A DNA stretch of 64,000 nt, taken from positions 62,001 to 126,000 of the forward strand of contig NZ_JAGPXN010000016.1 in assembly GCF_018070575.1 (NCBI RefSeq), written 5' to 3'. Under the pieces are notes generated by a model. The model saw nothing but the letters and a program-made list of their open reading frames with translations, ran no database searches and was not told the DNA's origin. Shown here in pieces: positions 59,839 through 64,000 of this stretch (positions are counted from its first letter, which is position 1; each line of letters begins with the position of its first letter). Both the position numbers and the translations under genes were made by a program. This DNA is from Micromonospora sp. C31 (GTDB taxonomy: Bacteria; Actinomycetota; Actinomycetes; Mycobacteriales; Micromonosporaceae).

Positions 59839-61017
59839 GTGCGGACGGTCGACCCCCTGCACGTACGGCTGCTGCGCCTGCTGCGTGACGAGGGCGCGGT
59901 GTCCCGGGCCGAGCTGGGCGACCGGCTGCAGATGCCCCGACCCCGGTTGCTGGCGGAACTGGAACGGCTCGTCAGCCTCGGCTACGTGGCCGAGGCGGGG
60001 CTGGCAGCCTCCCGGGGTGGCCGCCGCTCCACCCTCGTCGAGCTGAGCCCACGCCTGCGCTTCGCCGCCGTCGACCTCGGCGCCAGTTCCATCGACGTCG
60101 AGCTGGTCAACGGCCGGCTGGAGCCGGTCGCCGCGTACGCCGAGGCGGCCGACATCCGTACCGGCCCGAAGGTGATCCTCCAGCGGGTCAACGAGCTGCT
60201 GCACAAGGCCCGGGTGGACGGCGCCTACGAGCGGCTCGACGCGGTCGGCATCGGCGTGCCCGGCCCGGTCAGCTTCCGCGACGGCGTGCCGGTCTCCCCG
60301 CCGATCATGCCGGGGTGGGACCGGTTCCCGGTGCGCGAGCTGCTCACCCGCGAGCACGGCTGCCCGGCGGTGGTCGACAACGACGTCAACATCATGGCGA
60401 TCGGGGAGCGGCACGGCGGGGTCGCGCACTCCGTGGACGACTTCCTCTTCGTGAAGATCGGCACCGGAATAGGGTGCGGGATCTATCTCAGCGGCGAGGT
60501 CTACCGGGGCACCGACGGCTGCGCCGGCGACATCGGCCACATCCAGGTCGACGCGCACGGCCCGATGTGCTCCTGCGGCAACGTCGGCTGCCTCGAAGCG
60601 CTCTTCAGCGGGGCCGCGCTGGCCAAGGACGCGACCGCCGTCGCCCGCAGCGGCGCCTCGCCCGCGCTGGCCGAACGGCTGGCCGCGCACGGCACGGTGA
60701 CCGCCCTGGACGTCGCCGGCGGCGCGGTGGAGGGGGACGTGACCTGCATCCAGCTGATCCGCGACGGGGGTCGGCGGGTCGGTGGGGTGCTGGCCGGTCT
60801 GGTCAGCTTCACCAACCCGTCGATGATCGTGATCGGCGGCGGGCTCGCCCAGCTCGGGCACATCCTGCTCGCCGAGATCCGCAGCGTGGTCTACCGCCGG
60901 TCGCTGCCGCTGGCCACCGGCAACCTTCCCGTCGTCCTCTCCGAACTCGGCCCGCGCGCCGGCGTGGCCGGCGCGGCCGTGCTGGCCAGCGACGTCGCCT
61001 TCGGGGAGGCGTCGTGA
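59839..61017 (+). CDS. ROK-family transcriptional regulator
   Basis: Sugar-responsive repressor or activator, 392 aa. The winged-helix N terminus (LRLLRDEGAVSRAELGDRLQMPRPRLLAELERLVSLG, nt 59866-59975) precedes the ROK sugar-kinase-like domain. That domain's zinc motif is CSCGNVGCLE (about 248-257), with VDNDVNIMAIGE and GTGIGCGIYL as the nucleotide/sugar loops. GAGGTGAG precedes the GTG. It heads the operon with a sugar ABC importer and probably responds to the imported sugar or its phosphate. Its stop begins the GTGA chain of the 59-bp repeats. Confidence 0.94.
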   Translation: MRTVDPLHVRLLRLLRDEGAVSRAELGDRLQMPRPRLLAELERLVSLGYVAEAGLAASRGGRRSTLVELSPRLRFAAVDLGASSIDVELVNGRLEPVAAYAEAADIRTGPKVILQRVNELLHKARVDGAYERLDAVGIGVPGPVSFRDGVPVSPPIMPGWDRFPVRELLTREHGCPAVVDNDVNIMAIGERHGGVAHSVDDFLFVKIGTGIGCGIYLSGEVYRGTDGCAGDIGHIQVDAHGPMCSCGNVGCLEALFSGAALAKDATAVARSGASPALAERLAAHGTVTALDVAGGAVEGDVTCIQLIRDGGRRVGGVLAGLVSFTNPSMIVIGGGLAQLGHILLAEIRSVVYRRSLPLATGNLPVVLSELGPRAGVAGAAVLASDVAFGEAS

Positions 61018-61308
61018 GTGCGAGGAGTGAGCCGGGTTTGCGAGCCCCGCAGTCGCGAACGGAGGTGGCGTCGTGAGTGCGAGGAGTGAGCCGGGTTTGC
61101 GAGCCCCGCAGTCGCGAACGGAGGTGGCGTCGTGAGTGCGAGGAGTGAGCCGGGTTTGCGAGCCCCGCAGTCGCGAACGGAGGTGGCGTCGTGAGTGCGA
61201 GGAGTGAGCCGGGTTTGCGAGCCCCGCAGTCGCGAACGGAGGTGGCGTCGTGAGTGCGAGGAGTGAGCCGGGTTTGCGAGCCCCGCAGTCGCGAACGGAG
61301 GTGGCGTC
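61014..61308 (+). repeat. Five identical 59-bp tandem repeats encoding GTGA-coupled 20-aa mini-ORFs
   Basis: Units start at 61014, 61073, 61132, 61191 and 61250 and appear identical. Each is an ORF for MSARSEPGLRAPQSRTEVAS, opening with GTG and ending in a TGA that overlaps the next GTG (GTGA). Each contains GGAGGTGGCGTC before that GTG as a ribosome binding site. The first GTG overlaps the ROK stop; the last unit delivers the ribosome binding site and GTG of the ABC ATPase gene at 61309. An internal GTTTGCGA/TCGCGAAC pair can form a hairpin. Confidence 0.95.
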
Positions 61309-62940
61309 GTGAGTGAGCGCGAGGAGGAGACCGTGGCCCGACCCGAGCAGCAGGCCGCCGCAGCGGCGCACCTCACCCCGGCGGGCACCCCGCTGGTCGA
61401 GACGCCCGCCGACACCGCCGCGGGCGAGGTGGTGCTGCGCCTCACCGACGTGGTCAAGACCTTCCCGGGCGTACGGGCCCTGGACGGGGTGCAGTTGGAG
61501 GTGCGGGCCGGCGAGGTGCACTGCCTGCTCGGGCAGAACGGCGCCGGGAAGTCCACCCTGATCAAGGTGCTGGCCGGGGTGCACCGGCCCGACTCGGGGC
61601 TCGTCGAGTGGCGGGGCCGACCGGCCACCTTCGCCAACCCGCAGGCCGCCATGCGCGCGGGCATCGCCACGATCTACCAGGAACTCGACCTGGTCGAGGA
61701 CCTCTCGGTCGCGGAGAACGCCTTCCTCGGCCACGAGCCGCGCCGGCTGGGCTTCGTCCGCCGGGGCGCCATGGCCCGGCTCACCCGGCAGATCCTCGGC
61801 CGGCTCGGCCACGCCGAGATCCCGCCCGGGCGGATGGTGCGCGCGCTGCCCGCCGCCGGCAAGCAGATCGTCAGCATGGCCCGCGCGCTCTCCCACGAGG
61901 CTCGGCTGATCATCATGGACGAGCCGAGCGCCGTGCTGGCCCACGACGAGGTCGGCAACCTGTTCCGGATCATCCGTGAGCTGACCGCGCAGGGCATCGC
62001 CGTCATCTACATCTCGCACCGGCTGGAGGAGATCCGCGAGATCGGCGACCGGGTCACCGTACTCAAGGACGGCCGGACCACCGCGGCGAACCTGCCGGCC
62101 CGCGACACCCCGACCCGCGACCTGGTCAGCCGGATGACCGGCCGGACCATCGAGTACGTCTTCCCGGACCGCCCGGCCGGCGCGGCCGACGGCGCGCAGC
62201 TGCTCACGGTCGAGGGGCTGACCCGGGCCGGCGAGTTCGCCGACGTCTCGCTCGACGTCCGGGCCGGTGAGATCGTCGGCATCGCCGGGCTGGTCGGCTC
62301 CGGCCGTTCCGAGCTGCTGGAGACCATCTACGGCGCCCGCCGCGCCGAGGCCGGTTCGGTGCGGATGGCCGGCCGGGCGCTGCGTCCCGGCAGCGTCGGT
62401 GCGGCGGTGCGCGCCGGGATGGGGATGGCGCCCGAGGAACGCAAGAGCCAGGCGCTGCTGCTGGGCGAGCCGATCTACCGCAACGTGACCCTGGCGACCT
62501 TCGCCCGCTACGCCCGCGCCGGGTTCACCGACGCCGGGCGGGAACGGGCGGAGGCCGACCGGATCGCCGAGAGCCTGGAGCTGCGGCCCCGCGACGTACG
62601 CCGGCCGGTGCGCACCCTCTCCGGCGGTAACCAGCAGAAGGTGGTGGTCGGCCGCTGGCTGCTCGGCGACACCCGGCTGCTGCTGCTCGACGAGCCGACC
62701 CGGGGTGTCGACGTCGGCGCGCGGGCGGAGCTCTACCAGGTGATCCGGGGGCTGGCGGCGCGCGGCGTCGGGGTGCTGCTGGTCTCCAGTGAGGTTCCCG
62801 AGGTGCTCGGCCTGGCCGACCGGGTGCTGGTGATGCGGGAGGGGCGGGTCGTCCGCGAGGCCCCGGCCGGCGAACTCGACGAGAACACCGTGCTCGACCT
62901 CGTGATGGCGGGGTCCCTGATGGAAGGCGCAGCGGCATGA
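61309..62940 (+). CDS. Sugar ABC transporter ATPase (RbsA/XylG-like, two domains)
   Basis: ATPase of a CUT2-type monosaccharide importer, 543 aa with two fused nucleotide-binding domains. Domain 1 (from about 42): VVKTFPGVRALDGVQLEV, Walker A GQNGAGKST, IYQELDLVEDLSVAEN, Walker B LIIMDEPSAVL; its signature (LPAAGKQIVSMARAL) is the usual degenerate one. Domain 2: GLVGSGRSELLETIYG as a non-canonical Walker A, MAPEERKSQALLL, LSGGNQQKVVVGRWL, LLLLDEPTRGVDVG. This asymmetry is normal in RbsA. The N-terminal 40 residues are extra and low-complexity. It is reached through the mini-ORF repeat chain. Its stop overlaps the permease start (ATGA). Confidence 0.93.
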   Translation: MSEREEETVARPEQQAAAAAHLTPAGTPLVETPADTAAGEVVLRLTDVVKTFPGVRALDGVQLEVRAGEVHCLLGQNGAGKSTLIKVLAGVHRPDSGLVEWRGRPATFANPQAAMRAGIATIYQELDLVEDLSVAENAFLGHEPRRLGFVRRGAMARLTRQILGRLGHAEIPPGRMVRALPAAGKQIVSMARALSHEARLIIMDEPSAVLAHDEVGNLFRIIRELTAQGIAVIYISHRLEEIREIGDRVTVLKDGRTTAANLPARDTPTRDLVSRMTGRTIEYVFPDRPAGAADGAQLLTVEGLTRAGEFADVSLDVRAGEIVGIAGLVGSGRSELLETIYGARRAEAGSVRMAGRALRPGSVGAAVRAGMGMAPEERKSQALLLGEPIYRNVTLATFARYARAGFTDAGRERAEADRIAESLELRPRDVRRPVRTLSGGNQQKVVVGRWLLGDTRLLLLDEPTRGVDVGARAELYQVIRGLAARGVGVLLVSSEVPEVLGLADRVLVMREGRVVREAPAGELDENTVLDLVMAGSLMEGAAA

Positions 62941-64000
62941 GCGAGCCTCTCACCCCCACCGCGACGCCGGAGCGGGCGGCGCAACTGCCGGCGCAGTCGC
63001 CGCCGGTGGATCCCACGGAGACCGCCGGGGCGGTCCACAAAACGTCCGCCCCGGGCCGGATCTCCTGGTGGCGGGGCGAGGGTGGCGAGGGTGCCCGCCG
63101 CAACCTCGGCCTGGTCGGGGTGCTGGTCGTGCTCGTCGTGATCGGCGCCCTCACCCGCTCCGACCTGTACTCGAACCCGGACTGGGTGTGGGACAACGTC
63201 CTGAGCATCCTCAAGCTGGCGGCCGTGGTCGGCGTGGTCACCGTGGGCATGACCTTCGTGATCATCGGCGGTGGCATCGACCTCTCCGTCGGCGCGATCG
63301 TCGCGCTGGCCGGCGTCTGGTGCACCACGGTGGCCACCCAGAGCTACGGCGCCGGCGGCATGATCTTCAGCGCGCTCACCGTCGGGCTGGCGGTCGGCCT
63401 GGTCAACGGGCTGCTCATCTCGTACGGCCGGTTGGTGCCGTTCATCGCCACCCTCGCCATGCTGGTGGCCGCCCGGGGTCTGGCCGCCGAGATCTCCGAC
63501 AAGCAGACCCAGGTGTCGGAGAACGGCTTCATCAACGGGCTCGCCAGCAACAGCCTGCTCGGCATCCCGCTGCTGGTCTACATCCTCGCCGCCGTGGTCG
63601 CGGCCGGCTGGGTGCTGCTCAACCGCACCACCTTCGGCCGGCGTACGGTCGCCGTCGGCGGCAACCCGGAGGCCGCCCGGCTCGCCGGCATCAACGTCAA
63701 GCGGCACACCGTGCTGCTCTACGCGCTCTCCGGCCTCTGCTGCGGGATCGCCGCCATCATGCTCACCGCCCAGGCCAACTCGGCGCAGGCGGCGATGGCG
63801 AACCTCTACGAGCTGGACGCGATCGCCGCCGCGATCATCGGCGGCACACTGCTCAGCGGCGGGCGGGGCACCATCATCGGCTCCCTGCTCGGGGTGGTCA
63901 TCTTCGCCACCATCACCAACCTCTTCGCCATCAACGGCCTCTCCACGGAGGCCCAGAACATGGTCAAGGGCGGCATCATCGTCGCCGCCGTCCTGGTCCA
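62937..64000 (+). CDS. Sugar ABC transporter permease (RbsC-like), 3' truncated by window edge
   Basis: Membrane subunit of the CUT2 importer; 354 codons are visible. A soluble Thr/Pro-rich N terminus of about 55 residues comes first. The typical helices follow with VTVGMTFVIIGGGIDLSVGAIVAL, TLAMLVAARGLA and RTVAVGGNPEAARLAGINV (the coupling loop). AAIIGGTLLSGGRGTIIGSLLGVVI comes before the cut. The ATG overlaps the ATPase stop by 4 bp. The substrate-binding protein gene is expected just beyond the window. The sugar cannot be deduced (ribose, xylose and related sugars are possible). Confidence 0.94.
   Translation, partial: MSEPLTPTATPERAAQLPAQSPPVDPTETAGAVHKTSAPGRISWWRGEGGEGARRNLGLVGVLVVLVVIGALTRSDLYSNPDWVWDNVLSILKLAAVVGVVTVGMTFVIIGGGIDLSVGAIVALAGVWCTTVATQSYGAGGMIFSALTVGLAVGLVNGLLISYGRLVPFIATLAMLVAARGLAAEISDKQTQVSENGFINGLASNSLLGIPLLVYILAAVVAAGWVLLNRTTFGRRTVAVGGNPEAARLAGINVKRHTVLLYALSGLCCGIAAIMLTAQANSAQAAMANLYELDAIAAAIIGGTLLSGGRGTIIGSLLGVVIFATITNLFAINGLSTEAQNMVKGGIIVAAVLV

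Noticed and set aside
61014..61308. CRISPR-like array (five identical direct repeats)
   Set aside because: The repeats abut with no spacers, the unit is 59 bp, there are no cas genes, and every unit is an overlapping ORF.

Overview
This is high-GC actinobacterial chromosome, most likely from a Micromonospora or close Micromonosporaceae relative. The evidence is strong G/C at third codon positions, many GTG starts, TANNNT -10 boxes placed 6-7 nt before start codons (leaderless genes), and intergenic hairpins of a kind I associate with that family. The core genes follow the mycobacterial order dnaJ2, rsmE, phoH, ybeY, corC-like, deaminase-like, era, recO, uppS, smtB/zur, glyS, dgt, dnaG. That is conserved actinobacterial backbone with lineage-specific insertions between the blocks.

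Layout. 1-14.3 kb: protein folding, rRNA/tRNA maturation and repair genes, with ppk2, an SDR, a HIT protein, a serine hydrolase, an acyltransferase and an adhesin-like lipoprotein between them. 14.4-22 kb: gnd; a TPP-riboswitch-controlled ECF thiamine-type importer (ykoE, ecfA, ecfT); a permease plus His-rich partner pair. 22-27.4 kb: alpha/beta hydrolase, SIS protein, small membrane proteins, an acyl-CoA dehydrogenase. 27.5-31 kb: a zinc module (Zur, SmtB-type ArsR, znuA-znuC-znuB with a Zur box). 31-36 kb: glyS and dusB with an AbiEi/DUF559-like gene between two copies of a 57-bp element. 36-42 kb: secreted C39-like protein, GH20 hexosaminidase, pyruvate phosphate dikinase. 42-50 kb: roadblock protein, VOC protein, dgt, iron-boxed siderophore-interacting protein, BCCT transporter, dnaG. 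50-54.4 kb: a conservon-like NIT-domain kinase and roadblock protein coupled to a TAXI-type lipoprotein, with a deletion-scar chimera of TRAP genes upstream. 54.8-59 kb: an ABC-2 exporter and a BrkB-type protein. 59.8-64 kb: ROK regulator and sugar ABC importer, cut by the window end.

The least expected content is repeat architecture. Two unrelated operon junctions (ecfA/ecfT and ROK/sugar ABC ATPase) are filled by perfect or near-perfect tandem repeats. In both, every unit is a mini-ORF (23 and 20 aa) whose stop overlaps the next start as GTGA, so translation could be relayed from the upstream gene to the downstream gene through any number of units. A dispersed element of exactly 57 bp occurs three times. 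Two copies end in a TACACT -10 box six bases before a start codon, and two copies flank the AbiEi-like gene as direct repeats. Four large intergenic hairpins with GATCA-type stems sit at transcript ends or inside an operon. Functions are read from motifs and family knowledge; no database search was possible.
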